NCBI RefSeq assembly: GCF_008329645.1 | Contig: NZ_CP043474.1 | Coordinates: 5,518,001 to 5,582,000 of the forward strand | Length of the DNA stretch: 64,000 bases | Direction of reading: 5' to 3' | From: Mycolicibacterium grossiae | Lineage (GTDB): Bacteria > Actinomycetota > Actinomycetes > Mycobacteriales > Mycobacteriaceae | Part shown: positions 1-9,040 of the stretch, piece after piece | Numbering within the stretch: the first letter of the stretch is position 1 | Layout: every line of letters begins with the position of its first letter | Position numbers and translations under genes: made by a program | Notes under the pieces: model-generated | Told to the model about the DNA's origin: nothing | The model's database searches: none | Seen by the model: only the letters and a program-made list of their open reading frames with translations

Positions 1-1203
1 ACGGTCGAAACAGGGGTTCTCGTCGGCCTTCGGGATCGACGCGTCCTGGCTGGAGAACGTGCCGACCACACCGGCGTCGGTCACCTCGACGCTGTCGGCG
101 TGGATGCCGAGCGGGTAGTTGTCGTTGAGCTTCTTGGTGAGGTCGTCCAGCGCGGACTGCACGGTGTCCTTCGGCAGCGGACCCTTCACGTCGAGCACCT
201 GAAGCTGGAGGTCACCGTTCGCCACGACCGGCTTGGCGGTCACGCCGTTGTCGGCGCCGGCGTCGAGGATGATGGTGCCCGCCGCCGGGTCGGTCCGGAC
301 ACCGGTGATCAGGTTGCCCACGCCGGGCAGGTTCGCCGCGACGGTGTCCTTGATGCCGGCCGACTTCCACGTGAGGGTCGCCCGCAGCGAGCCGATGGTG
401 CCCTTCGCGTCGTCGGTCTCCCGCAGGCGGACGTCCTCGAGGGTGACGTCGGCGGTCATGCCGTCGGCGCTCTGCACGCGGTCGCCCGCCGTGGTGACGG
501 TGATGTTGGTGTAGTGGCCGGTGACGTGTTGCCACAGAAACGGCGGATTGACGCCGAACGAGATCGTCGCGCCGTCCTCGACGACGCACTCGGCCACGGC
601 GACGAGGATGCCGTCGGCGCGGTGCCGGGCGTACAGCTCGCCGCCGGCCAGCCCGCCCGCCAGCAGCGCGACGACGATCAGCGCGAGCAGCGCGCTGGTC
701 TTCCGGTTGAAGAAGCGGGCCTTCCGGGGACGGTCGCCGGCGCCGTCCCCGTCGGACGGCGGCGGGACGAGGGGTTCCGGGCGCTGCAGCTGCTGCGTGG
801 GCTGCGCGTCGGCCGGCGACGGCGGCTTCGGCAGCTTCTCGGTGCTCGCCGCGTCGACGGGGCGCCGCGGGGCGCGCAGCTGCTCGGTCGGCGGCTCAGG
901 ACGCCGGGAAGCCGGCGGGGGCGGTGCCGGCCGGGGGCCGGGCCGCGGCGGCGGCGGTTGGCGCTGCGGCGGGGGTGGCTGGCGTGGGGGCTGGCGCTGC
1001 GGCGGCGGGGGTGGCTGGCGCTGCGGCGGGGGCGGTTGGCGCGGCGGCTGGCGTTGCGGCGGAACGGGCGGCCCCGGCGGTCGAGGTGGGCCGGGTGGCT
1101 GCGGCGGACGTGCCGGCCCGGGCGGCGGTTGCCGACCCGGCGGAGGAGGTGGCCGTCGACCACGCCAGTCGGGCTCGCCGGGGCGTTGCGGTGGGACGGT
1201 CAC
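1..1203 (-). CDS. LmeA-like DUF2993 membrane-anchored protein, 3' end cut by window
   Basis: The gene runs off the left edge, so its C-terminus is missing; 401 codons are visible. The GTG at 1203 opens a proline/arginine-rich stretch of about 160 residues with repeated PPPPQRQ-like units, presumably cytoplasmic. One membrane segment follows at about residues 165-187 (ALLALIVVALLAGGLAGG), then an extracytoplasmic part containing FGVNPPFLWQ and LQLQVLDVKGPLP, typical of DUF2993. The known mycobacterial member, LmeA, is an envelope phospholipid-binding protein needed for lipomannan/lipoarabinomannan mannan elongation. LmeA lacks this long Pro-rich extension, so this is a paralogue and its own role is unknown. 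The start rests on frame and an AGGGC-like motif upstream; other GTG starts are possible. Confidence 0.72.
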   Translation of the reverse strand, partial: MTVPPQRPGEPDWRGRRPPPPPGRQPPPGPARPPQPPGPPRPPGPPVPPQRQPPRQPPPPQRQPPPPPQRQPPRQPPPPQRQPPPPRPGPRPAPPPPASRRPEPPTEQLRAPRRPVDAASTEKLPKPPSPADAQPTQQLQRPEPLVPPPSDGDGAGDRPRKARFFNRKTSALLALIVVALLAGGLAGGELYARHRADGILVAVAECVVEDGATISFGVNPPFLWQHVTGHYTNITVTTAGDRVQSADGMTADVTLEDVRLRETDDAKGTIGSLRATLTWKSAGIKDTVAANLPGVGNLITGVRTDPAAGTIILDAGADNGVTAKPVVANGDLQLQVLDVKGPLPKDTVQSALDDLTKKLNDNYPLGIHADSVEVTDAGVVGTFSSQDASIPKADENPCFDR

Positions 1204-1260
1204 CCGCGCGATTCTGCCCTTCGCCGCCGGGACCGTCGAGTACGCGCGTCGGCCCAGCCT

Positions 1261-1386
1261 GCGCCGAGTGTGCATCTCACGACGCTCGACCGGCGTGTCG
1301 CGTCGCCAGATGCACACTCGCGTCGAGTGTGTGGCTCGTGAACACCCTCACTCGTCGTTCGCAGTCAGAACCCGCACACTCGGCGC
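1261..1386. repeat. Compound palindromic repeat (CGCCGAG family)
   Basis: An inner hairpin has 21-nt arms at 1265-1285 and 1300-1320 (two mismatches) around a 14-nt loop. An outer inverted pair, 1261-1274 and 1373-1386, matches at 13 of 14 positions and begins GCGCCGAGTGTGC. The tip resembles the palindromes at 17604, 41498 and 42419. It lies between ychF (ends 1400) and the DUF2993 gene (starts 1203), both on the minus strand, so it would form a hairpin in their shared transcript. No open reading frame is apparent here. Confidence 0.8.
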
Positions 1387-1399
1387 GGAACAGGGCCCA

Positions 1400-2473
<1,074 letters not shown>

Positions 2474-2557
2474 GGGTTCGACAGTCTACGGAGGTGCCGC
2501 GGCCACGCCGGGACGCGCTGGCAGCACTGTCACGGGGATAGCCGGTACGGTCGACGT

Positions 2558-3784
2558 GTGTCAGCTCAGCGTGCGCGATCGGCGGTGCCCGCCGCACAGC
2601 GTTCCGTGCTGCCCTCGTTGCCGGGAATTCCCTGGTGGGGCGCCATTCTCGTCGCCGTGACGGCCACGGCCATCGGCTTTGCCTTCGACGCCGGCTCGGG
2701 CACGAAGGGGCTCTCCACCGCATTCGGCGTGTGTTACGTCACCGGCTGCATCCTCGCCGTGCTGGCAGTGCGGCAGTCCGGCGTCTTCACCACCGTGATC
2801 CAGCCCCCGCTGATCCTCTTCGCCGCCGTCCCCGGGGCGTACTTCCTCTTCCATGGCGACGAGATCAAGGGCATCAAGGACATCCTGATCAACTGCGGCT
2901 ATCCGTTGATCGAGCGCTTCCCGTTGATGTTCTTCACCGCGATCACCGTGCTGGTCATCGGCGTCGCACGGTGGTACCTCGGGCACTCGGCCGGCCGCCG
3001 AACCGCCGCGGAGGCCGATTCCGACACCCCCCGCTCGGCCCGCCGCAGCGCCGTGGCCGACAGCGCCGCCGAGACCGCCGCAGAGACGCCCGTCCGACGC
3101 AGCCGCCGGCGCGCCGCCGAGGCACCGGAATCCGACGACGAGGCCGACGAGCCCCGGACCGCCCGCCGGTCGCGGGCGGCCGCCGCACGCCCGCGCCGCG
3201 ACCGCGCCCCCGAGACCGAGGTCATCCCGTCGGTGACGGACCGGCCCCGCCGGTCGCGCCCGCCGACCGACGGCGACGAGCCGCGCCGCCGCTCCCGCGA
3301 CGAGGTGCGCGAGCGCCGCGCGTCGGCCCCCGCGGAGCGCCGGTCGGCCGCCTCGGCGGAGCGCCGGTCGGCCAACCCGTCGGAGCGCCGGTCGGCCAAC
3401 CCGTCGGAACGCCGGTCCTCCGAGCGCCGGTCGGCCGCCCCCTCGGAGCGACGCAGCCAGGACCGCCGGGACCGTTCGCAGCGGGGCGACGCCGACCGGC
3501 CGGTGCGCCGCGAGCGCCTGGACCGCACGGACCGTCCCGAGCGCGCGGAACGTCCCGACCGCTACGACCGTCCGGAGCGTCGCCGGCGCGCGGCGGAGTA
3601 CGAGCCGTTCGAGACCTTCGACCGTTACGAGCCCGACGCCGGCCGATCGGGCAACGGGTCGCACCACCCGGTGTCGCGGGTGCGTTACCGCGGCGCCGAC
3701 GACGGCGAGTCCCGCGTCGAGCAGCGCAGCACGCCGCGCCGTCAGCGCAGCGCGGAGGCGGACGCCTGGGAGTACGACGTCTGA
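2558..3784 (+). CDS. DUF6542 membrane protein with Arg-rich repeat tail
   Basis: A 408-residue ortholog of Rv1111c. GTG 2558 is the first start that gives an N-terminus continuous with the membrane domain. Four hydrophobic segments lie between about residues 27 and 145 (for example WWGAILVAVTATAIGFAF and FPLMFFTAITVLVIGVA). The remaining 260 residues are disordered and rich in Arg, Ser, Glu and Pro, with tandem ERRSA(N/A)PS units near 3330-3450 encoded by a near-exact DNA repeat. Function is unknown. The highly charged tail could bind nucleic acid or acidic partners, which is inference. It converges on ispH across a small tandem repeat. Confidence 0.8.
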   Translation: MSAQRARSAVPAAQRSVLPSLPGIPWWGAILVAVTATAIGFAFDAGSGTKGLSTAFGVCYVTGCILAVLAVRQSGVFTTVIQPPLILFAAVPGAYFLFHGDEIKGIKDILINCGYPLIERFPLMFFTAITVLVIGVARWYLGHSAGRRTAAEADSDTPRSARRSAVADSAAETAAETPVRRSRRRAAEAPESDDEADEPRTARRSRAAAARPRRDRAPETEVIPSVTDRPRRSRPPTDGDEPRRRSRDEVRERRASAPAERRSAASAERRSANPSERRSANPSERRSSERRSAAPSERRSQDRRDRSQRGDADRPVRRERLDRTDRPERAERPDRYDRPERRRRAAEYEPFETFDRYEPDAGRSGNGSHHPVSRVRYRGADDGESRVEQRSTPRRQRSAEADAWEYDV

Positions 3785-3850
3785 GCGAAGCTCAGCTGAG
3801 TGCCGGCGCTGAGCGGAGCTCAGCAACGCGCGGCGCTGAGCGTGCTCAGC
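3781..3850. repeat. 27-bp tandem repeat of small hairpins carrying both stop codons
   Basis: Three hairpins start at 3781, 3808 and 3835, a 27-base period. Each is CTGAGC-(2-3 nt)-GCTCAG, with stems of 6-7 bp. The first supplies the TGA stop of the DUF6542 gene (3782-3784). The third supplies, on the other strand, the TGA stop of ispH (3846-3848). The array probably acts as a bidirectional terminator between these converging genes, although there is no T-tract. Confidence 0.75.
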
Positions 3851-4847
3851 TGCGGGCCGGACGAATCTCGCGCGGCAGTGCGAACACCAGCGTCTCGTTG
3901 GCCGTGGTGACGGGCTGCACGGTGTCGTAACCGTGTTCGGCGAGCCGTTCGAGCACCCCGCGCACCAGCACCTCCGGAACCGAGGCGCCGGACGTCACGC
4001 CGACCGTGGTCACACCGTCGAGCCAGGCCGGGTCGATGTCCTCGGCGTAGTCGACGAGGTGCGCGGCATCGGCGCCGGCGCCGAGAGCCACCTCGACCAG
4101 CCGCACCGAGTTCGACGAGTTCTTCGACCCGACGACGATGACGAGGTCGCACTCCGGCGCCATCGCCTTCACTGCGACCTGACGGTTCTGCGTGGCATAG
4201 CAGATGTCGTCGCTGGGCGGATCCTGCAGCGTCGGGAACTTCTCCCGTAGGCGCCGCACGGTCTCCATGGTCTCGTCCACGCTCAGCGTGGTCTGCGACA
4301 GCCAGATGACCTTGTCGGGGTCGCGGACGGTCACGCCGTCGACGGCGTCCGGGTTGTCCACCACCTGAACGTGGTCGGGCGCCTCCCCCGCGGTCCCGAC
4401 GACCTCCTCGTGGCCCTCGTGGCCGACGAGGAGGATGTCGTAGTCGTCGCGGGCGAAGCGCTTGGCCTCGTTGTGGACCTTGGTCACCAGGGGGCAGGTC
4501 GCGTCGATGGTCTTCAGGTTGCGGGCGGCGGCCTCGACGTGGACCGTCGGGGCGACGCCGTGCGCGGAGAACACCACTATGGCGCCCTCGGGCACCTCGT
4601 CGGTCTGCTCGACGAAGACGGCGCCGGCCTTGGCCAGCGTCTCCACGACGTAGCGGTTGTGCACGATCTCGTGCCGCACGTACACCGGGGCGCCGTGCTT
4701 CTCCAGGGCGCGCTCCACGGTCTCGACCGCGCGGTCGACGCCTGCGCAGTAGCCGCGCGGCTCGGCGAGCAGAACGCGCTTGCCGGCCGTCCGCTCGACG
4801 ACCGAGCTGGCGGCACCGGGGATGCCCATGTTGATCGTCGGTGGCAT
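3846..4847 (-). CDS. ispH: 4-hydroxy-3-methylbut-2-enyl diphosphate reductase (IspH/LytB2)
   Basis: Last step of the MEP pathway: reduction of HMBPP to IPP and DMAPP by a [4Fe-4S] enzyme. The three cluster cysteines are C34 (GYCAGVD), C118 (DATCPLV) and C216 (DICYATQ). HEIVHN, SAHGV, SQTTLS and NSSNS substrate motifs are intact. The ATG at 4847 follows a clear GGGAGG site and gives 333 residues beginning MPPTINMGIPG, aligned with M. tuberculosis LytB2 (Rv1110); an upstream in-frame ATG at 4898 is less likely. It is transcribed divergently from the lipid-droplet protein gene, 53 bp away. Confidence 0.97.
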   Translation of the reverse strand: MPPTINMGIPGAASSVVERTAGKRVLLAEPRGYCAGVDRAVETVERALEKHGAPVYVRHEIVHNRYVVETLAKAGAVFVEQTDEVPEGAIVVFSAHGVAPTVHVEAAARNLKTIDATCPLVTKVHNEAKRFARDDYDILLVGHEGHEEVVGTAGEAPDHVQVVDNPDAVDGVTVRDPDKVIWLSQTTLSVDETMETVRRLREKFPTLQDPPSDDICYATQNRQVAVKAMAPECDLVIVVGSKNSSNSVRLVEVALGAGADAAHLVDYAEDIDPAWLDGVTTVGVTSGASVPEVLVRGVLERLAEHGYDTVQPVTTANETLVFALPREIRPARS

Positions 4848-4888
4848 GCCTCCCAGGGTACTGACCTCCGGCCCGCACCTGCCAGCCG

Positions 4889-4894
4889 TAGGCT
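4889..4894 (+). promoter_or_regulatory. Leaderless promoter -10 box (TAGGCT)
   Basis: TAGGCT ends six bases before the ATG at 4901, the spacing expected for a mycobacterial leaderless transcript, and no Shine-Dalgarno sequence is evident. The same TAGGCT-GC(C)ACCC context precedes the deacetylase gene at 17564. Confidence 0.55.
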
Positions 4895-4900
4895 GCACCC

Positions 4901-5470
4901 ATGGCTACTGCACCGTATGGGGTCCGTCTGCTGGTTGGCGCGGCGGTGACGGCTCTGGAGGAAACCCGCAAGCTGCCGCAGACCATCCTCACCTACCCGA
5001 TGACGGTGGCGAGCCAGGTCGCGCACATGGTGATGAAGGTCCAGCAGGACGTCGCCGACCTGGTCATCCGGGGCGACGAGACGCTGGAGAACCTGTTCCC
5101 GCCGAAGGACGAGCAGCCCACGTGGGCGACGTTCGACGAGGACACCGGCGAGGACGACGAGGACGACGACGCCGACGCCTCCGACGGCCCGCGCCGCACC
5201 GAGGGCCGGTACGCGCTGTACAGCACCGGCGAGCCGGAGGACAAGCCGGCCGAGCCCGCCGCGACGTCGCGGTCCACGCCGTCGGCGGCCCCCGCGATCG
5301 TGGCCGAGGTGGACTACGGGTCGCTCACCCTCGCCCAGCTGCGCGCCCGGTTGTCCTCGCTGAAGATCGGCGACCTCGAGGAGCTGCTGGCCTACGAGGA
5401 GGCGACGAAGGCGCGCGCTCCGTTCCAGACGCTGCTGGCCAACAGGATCACGCGCGCGTCGGCCAAGTGA
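4901..5470 (+). CDS. Lipid droplet-associated protein (Rv1109c-like)
   Basis: A 189-residue ortholog of Rv1109c, annotated in mycobacteria as a lipid-droplet-associated protein. The N-terminal 60 residues form an amphipathic region (EETRKLPQTILTYPMTVASQ) suited to surface association. A very acidic linker follows (residues about 75-95, EDTGEDDEDDDADAS), then a C-terminal helical module (LTLAQLRARLSSLKIGDLEE). The same C-terminal pattern recurs in the protein at 57959-58291. It lies 21 bases upstream of xseA, so the two probably share a transcript, as in M. tuberculosis. The lipid-droplet role rests on family annotation only. Confidence 0.82.
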   Translation: MATAPYGVRLLVGAAVTALEETRKLPQTILTYPMTVASQVAHMVMKVQQDVADLVIRGDETLENLFPPKDEQPTWATFDEDTGEDDEDDDADASDGPRRTEGRYALYSTGEPEDKPAEPAATSRSTPSAAPAIVAEVDYGSLTLAQLRARLSSLKIGDLEELLAYEEATKARAPFQTLLANRITRASAK

Positions 5471-5491
5471 CCACTCCGGCGGGCCGGGCCG

Positions 5492-6730
5492 ATGACTGAC
5501 GCCGAGCAGGGCAAGTCCCCGGAGAATCCGTGGCCGGTGCGGGCCGTCGCCACGCGCGTCGCGAAGTACATCGACCGCCTGGGCATGGTCTGGATCGAAG
5601 GCCAGCTGACCGAGCTGAAGGTCCGCCAGTCCACGGCGTGGATGGTGCTGCGCGACCCGGCCGCCGACATGTCGCTGTCGGTGAGCTGTCCGCGCGATCT
5701 GGTGGTCAATGCGCCCGTGCCGCTGGCCGAGGGCACGCAGGTGATCATGCTCGGCAAGCCGCAGTTCTACACCCGCAACGGCTCGTTCAGCCTGCGCATC
5801 AGCGAGATTCGCGCCGTCGGCCTCGGCGAGCTGCTGGCGCGCATCGAGCGGCTGCGCCGGCTGCTGGAGGCCGAGGGACTGTTCGACCCGCGCCGCAAGC
5901 GGCCGCTGCCGTTCCTGCCCCGGGCGGTGGGGCTGATCACCGGGCGCGCCAGCCACGCCGAACGCGACGTGCTGACGTGCACCACCGACCGGTGGCCCGC
6001 GGTGCGCTTCGAGGTCCGCAACACCGCGGTGCAGGGCACCAACACCGTGCCGCAGGTGGTGGAGGCGCTGCGCGCACTCGACGCCCACCCGGACGTCGAC
6101 GTCATCGTGCTCGCCCGCGGCGGCGGCAGCGTCGAGGACCTGCTGCCGTTCTCCGACGAGACCCTGTGTCGCGAGATCGCCCGTTGCACGACGCCCGTGG
6201 TGAGCGCGATCGGCCACGAGCCGGACAACCCGCTGTGCGACCTCGTCGCAGATCTGCGGGCCGCCACCCCCACCGACGCCGCCAAGCGGATCGTTCCGGA
6301 CGCGGCCGCCGAGCAGGCACTGATCGACGATCTTCGGCAGCGCAGTGCGCGTGCCCTGCGCAGCTGGGTGCGCCGCGAGCAGCACGCCGTCGCGCAGCTG
6401 CGCAGCCGCCCGGTGCTCGCCCGTCCGCTCGAGACGCTCGACGCGCGCACCGCCGAGGTGCACCGCGCGCTGGCCGCGACCCGGCGCGACGTCACCCGTA
6501 CGATCGCCGCCGAGACCGACCGCATCGGCCACCTGTCGGCACGGCTCGCGACACTGGGTCCGGCGGCGACGCTGGCGCGCGGTTACGCCGTGGTGCAGGC
6601 AGTGGCGGCCGACGGTTCCGCCACGGTGCTGCGGTCGACGGCCGACGCCCCGGCGGGCACGCGGCTGCGGGTCCGGGTCGGCGACGGCGCCGTCACGGCG
6701 CTCAGCGAGGGAGAAGATGAAGCCCATTAG
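5492..6730 (+). CDS. xseA: Exodeoxyribonuclease VII large subunit
   Basis: A 412-residue large subunit of exonuclease VII, which degrades single-stranded DNA bidirectionally. It has an N-terminal OB-fold (GMVWIEGQLTELKVRQ to about residue 110), then the catalytic domain with GLITGRASHAERD, VIVLARGGGSVEDL and SAIGHEPDNPLCDLVAD, the conserved XseA blocks. In the last block the usual HETD is HEPD, as is common in actinobacteria. A coiled-coil C-terminal part follows. Its end overlaps the xseB start by 14 bases, implying coupled translation. Confidence 0.96.
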   Translation: MTDAEQGKSPENPWPVRAVATRVAKYIDRLGMVWIEGQLTELKVRQSTAWMVLRDPAADMSLSVSCPRDLVVNAPVPLAEGTQVIMLGKPQFYTRNGSFSLRISEIRAVGLGELLARIERLRRLLEAEGLFDPRRKRPLPFLPRAVGLITGRASHAERDVLTCTTDRWPAVRFEVRNTAVQGTNTVPQVVEALRALDAHPDVDVIVLARGGGSVEDLLPFSDETLCREIARCTTPVVSAIGHEPDNPLCDLVADLRAATPTDAAKRIVPDAAAEQALIDDLRQRSARALRSWVRREQHAVAQLRSRPVLARPLETLDARTAEVHRALAATRRDVTRTIAAETDRIGHLSARLATLGPAATLARGYAVVQAVAADGSATVLRSTADAPAGTRLRVRVGDGAVTALSEGEDEAH

Positions 6731-6956
6731 TCAACTCGGGTACGAAGAGGCCCGCGACGAACTCGTCGACGTGGTGCGCCGCCTCGAGCAGGGCGGACTG
6801 AGCCTCGACGAGTCGCTTCAGCTCTGGGAACGCGGCGAAGAGCTGGCCAAATGCTGCGAGCGGCACCTCGAGGGCGCGCGCCAGCGCGTCGAGAAGGCCC
6901 TGGCCGCCGCCGACGGCACGGTCGACGACCAGGACGTTGCCGACGGAAGGACCTAG
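6717..6956 (+). CDS. xseB: Exodeoxyribonuclease VII small subunit
   Basis: A 79-residue XseB, the small subunit that coats the XseA coiled coil. Family hallmarks are LGYEEARDELVDVVRRLEQG, LSLDESLQLWERGEEL and the CCERHLEGA helix. The ATG at 6717 is preceded by GAGGGAGA within xseA. Only 47 bases separate its stop from the 3beta-HSD start, and that gap holds a KstR-like operator, so the next gene has its own promoter. Confidence 0.95.
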   Translation: MKPISQLGYEEARDELVDVVRRLEQGGLSLDESLQLWERGEELAKCCERHLEGARQRVEKALAAADGTVDDQDVADGRT

Positions 6957-6973
6957 CCACCGGGACTCGAAAC

Positions 6974-6987
6974 TGGAACACGTTTCA
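6974..6987. promoter_or_regulatory. KstR-type operator upstream of 3beta-HSD
   Basis: TGGAACACGTTTCA fits the TNNAACNNGTTNNA motif bound by the cholesterol-catabolism repressor KstR. It lies just upstream of a TACGGT -10 box (6990-6995), which is eight bases from the ATG at 7004, so bound repressor would block the promoter. The orthologous M. smegmatis gene is recalled as a KstR target. Confidence 0.8.
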
Positions 6988-7003
6988 GTTACGGTTGTCG
7001 GTC

Positions 7004-8125
7004 ATGGGTGATCCGTCGCTGACCACGTCCCTCGGCCGCGTCCTCGTCACCGGTGGCTCCGGCTTCGTCGGTGCCAACCTGGTGAGCGAACTGCTGTCCC
7101 GCGGACTGGAGGTCCGCTCCTTCGACCGGGTGCCGTCCAGGCTGCCCGACCACCCGCGGCTGCAGTCCGTCGTCGGCGACATCACCGACCTCGGGGACGT
7201 CACGGCGGCCATCGGGACCGGGGCGGACCGTGTCGACACGGTCTTCCATACCGCGGCCGTCATCGACCTGATGGGCGGCGCGTCGGCGACCGCCGAATAC
7301 CGGCAGCGCAGCTTCGCCGTCAACGTCGGCGGCACCGAGAACCTGGTGCGCGCCGCTCAGGCCGCAGGGGTCGCCCGCTTCGTCTACACCGCGTCCAACA
7401 GCGTCGTGATGGGCGGCCAGCCGATCGCGGGCGGCGACGAGACCCTGCCCTACACCGAGCGCTTCAACGACCTCTACACCGAGACCAAGGTCATCGCCGA
7501 GAAGTTCGTCCTCGGCGAGAACGGGGCTCACGGCATGCTCACGTGCTCCATCCGGCCGAGCGGCATCTGGGGCCGTGGCGATCAGACGATGTTCCGCAAG
7601 GTGTTCGAGAGCGTGCTCGCCGGCCACGTCAAGGTGCTCGTCGGCAGCAAGGACGTCAAGCTCGACAACTCCTACGTGCACAACCTGATCCACGGCTTCA
7701 TCCTGGCCGCCGAGCACCTGGTGCCCGGCGGCACCGCACCCGGGCAGGCCTACTTCGTCAACGACGGCGAGCCGATCAACATGTTCGAGTTCTCCCGGCC
7801 GGTGGTGCTGGCGTGCGGCGAACCGTTTCCCACGCTGCGCATCCCGGGGCGGCTGGTCTGGTTCGCGGTCAGCGTGTGGCAGTACCTGCACTTCCGCTTC
7901 GGGCTGCCCAAGCCGCTGCTGGAACCGCTAGCAGTGGAACGCATCACGCTCGACAACTACTTCTCCATCGCCAAGGCGCAGCGCGACCTCGGCTACCAGC
8001 CGCTGTTCACCACCGAGCAGGCGCTGGCCGACTGCCTGCCCTACTACGTCGAGCTGTACGCCGAGATGAAGGCCGCGGGCGCCCGGTCCCCCGTCGTGGC
8101 GACCGCCACGCCGCCCGCCGGCTGA
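7004..8125 (+). CDS. 3beta-hydroxysteroid dehydrogenase / cholesterol dehydrogenase
   Basis: A 373-residue short-chain-type dehydrogenase orthologous to Rv1106c, which oxidises cholesterol to cholest-4-en-3-one with NAD(P), the entry step of sterol degradation. The Rossmann motif is VTGGSGFVGANL (about residues 15-26), and the catalytic YTETK (Y/K pair) lies near residue 160. Downstream are RPSGIWG and a hydrophobic membrane-association segment near residue 285 (LVWFAVSVWQYLHFRFG). A KstR operator and a close -10 box sit upstream, giving a leaderless or nearly leaderless transcript that sterols should derepress. Confidence 0.93.
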   Translation: MGDPSLTTSLGRVLVTGGSGFVGANLVSELLSRGLEVRSFDRVPSRLPDHPRLQSVVGDITDLGDVTAAIGTGADRVDTVFHTAAVIDLMGGASATAEYRQRSFAVNVGGTENLVRAAQAAGVARFVYTASNSVVMGGQPIAGGDETLPYTERFNDLYTETKVIAEKFVLGENGAHGMLTCSIRPSGIWGRGDQTMFRKVFESVLAGHVKVLVGSKDVKLDNSYVHNLIHGFILAAEHLVPGGTAPGQAYFVNDGEPINMFEFSRPVVLACGEPFPTLRIPGRLVWFAVSVWQYLHFRFGLPKPLLEPLAVERITLDNYFSIAKAQRDLGYQPLFTTEQALADCLPYYVELYAEMKAAGARSPVVATATPPAG

Positions 8126-8833
8126 TCACTCGCGCGCGTCGAATGAGCTGACCGCCCAGCGGGTGCTGGACACCCGCGCGTCGGCGGCGAACCGGCCGAC
8201 CAGCGAATCCAATTGCTGCTCCACGCCTTCGGCGCTCGTGACGTCGACGCGGACGACCACCTCGTCGGAGGTCGACAGGCGTGTCGAACTCGACGAGCGC
8301 ACCGGAACACCCGCATCGGCCAGTCCTGCCGCCAGGTCGCGACGCACCTCGGCCGCGCCACTGGTCCGGCACACGATCTCGACGACGAAACCCGGTTGGT
8401 CCGCGACAATGGTGCCGCGTCCGCTGCGGACGTCCATGCGACGCGCCAACGGCTGCAGGAACAGGTTGCCGAACACCACGATGGCCGCACCGGCGATCGC
8501 CTCCCGCCACATCCAGGCGCCCGCGAGCGCACCGACCGCGGCGGTGGCCCAGAGGGTCGCCGCGGTGTTCAGACCGACCACGGACAGGCCGTGCTTGAGG
8601 ATGACGCCGGCGCCGAGGAAGCCGATGCCCGAGACGATCTGGGCGGCCACCCGGGTCGGGTCGCCGCCGGGAAAGCTGAACGCACCCAGGATGAAGAACA
8701 GCGCGGAGCCCATGCTGACGAGCGCCATCGTCTGCAGGCCCGCCATGCGGGCGCGCCACTGCCGCTCGATGCCGATGATGACGCCCAGGACGGTCGCAAG
8801 ACCGACGCGGGTGATGAGGTCGACGGCCAACAT
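8126..8833 (-). CDS. MgtC/SapB family membrane protein
   Basis: A 235-residue MgtC-like protein. The N-terminal 140 residues carry about four to five membrane helices with the family signatures GIERQWRARMAGLQTMALVS, GIGFLGAGVILK and GLNTAATLWATAAVG. The C-terminal 90 residues are a soluble ACT-like domain (VVEIVCRT to the end). MgtC proteins are linked to growth in low magnesium and to survival in macrophages, often through inhibition of F-type ATPase. The start at 8833 fits the family; a longer frame to 8950 adds a charged, atypical stretch. A 9-bp hairpin (8849-8857 with 8872-8880) lies in its leader, unassigned. Confidence 0.85.
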   Translation of the reverse strand: MLAVDLITRVGLATVLGVIIGIERQWRARMAGLQTMALVSMGSALFFILGAFSFPGGDPTRVAAQIVSGIGFLGAGVILKHGLSVVGLNTAATLWATAAVGALAGAWMWREAIAGAAIVVFGNLFLQPLARRMDVRSGRGTIVADQPGFVVEIVCRTSGAAEVRRDLAAGLADAGVPVRSSSSTRLSTSDEVVVRVDVTSAEGVEQQLDSLVGRFAADARVSSTRWAVSSFDARE

Positions 8834-9040
8834 GTCTGCAGATTGTGCGCGTCGCGGCGCGTCCGACGGGTCCGCGACGCGGCGCGTCGTCGTCCGAGAC
8901 TTCTCGGCGTCCGCTGCATCGTCGCGCCACGAGGCCCCGCTCCGCCGCACGACATCTCACCCGGTGAACGGAAACCTTCTCTAGAGTGCGGAGGCGAAGC
9001 CCGCGGCGACGCTGCGTGCGACGCACCCTCGAGGAGGCAC

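Noticed and set aside
4993..5277. Minus-strand frame opposite the lipid-droplet gene
   Set aside because: Ser-rich mirror of the acidic linker; no start signal or family.
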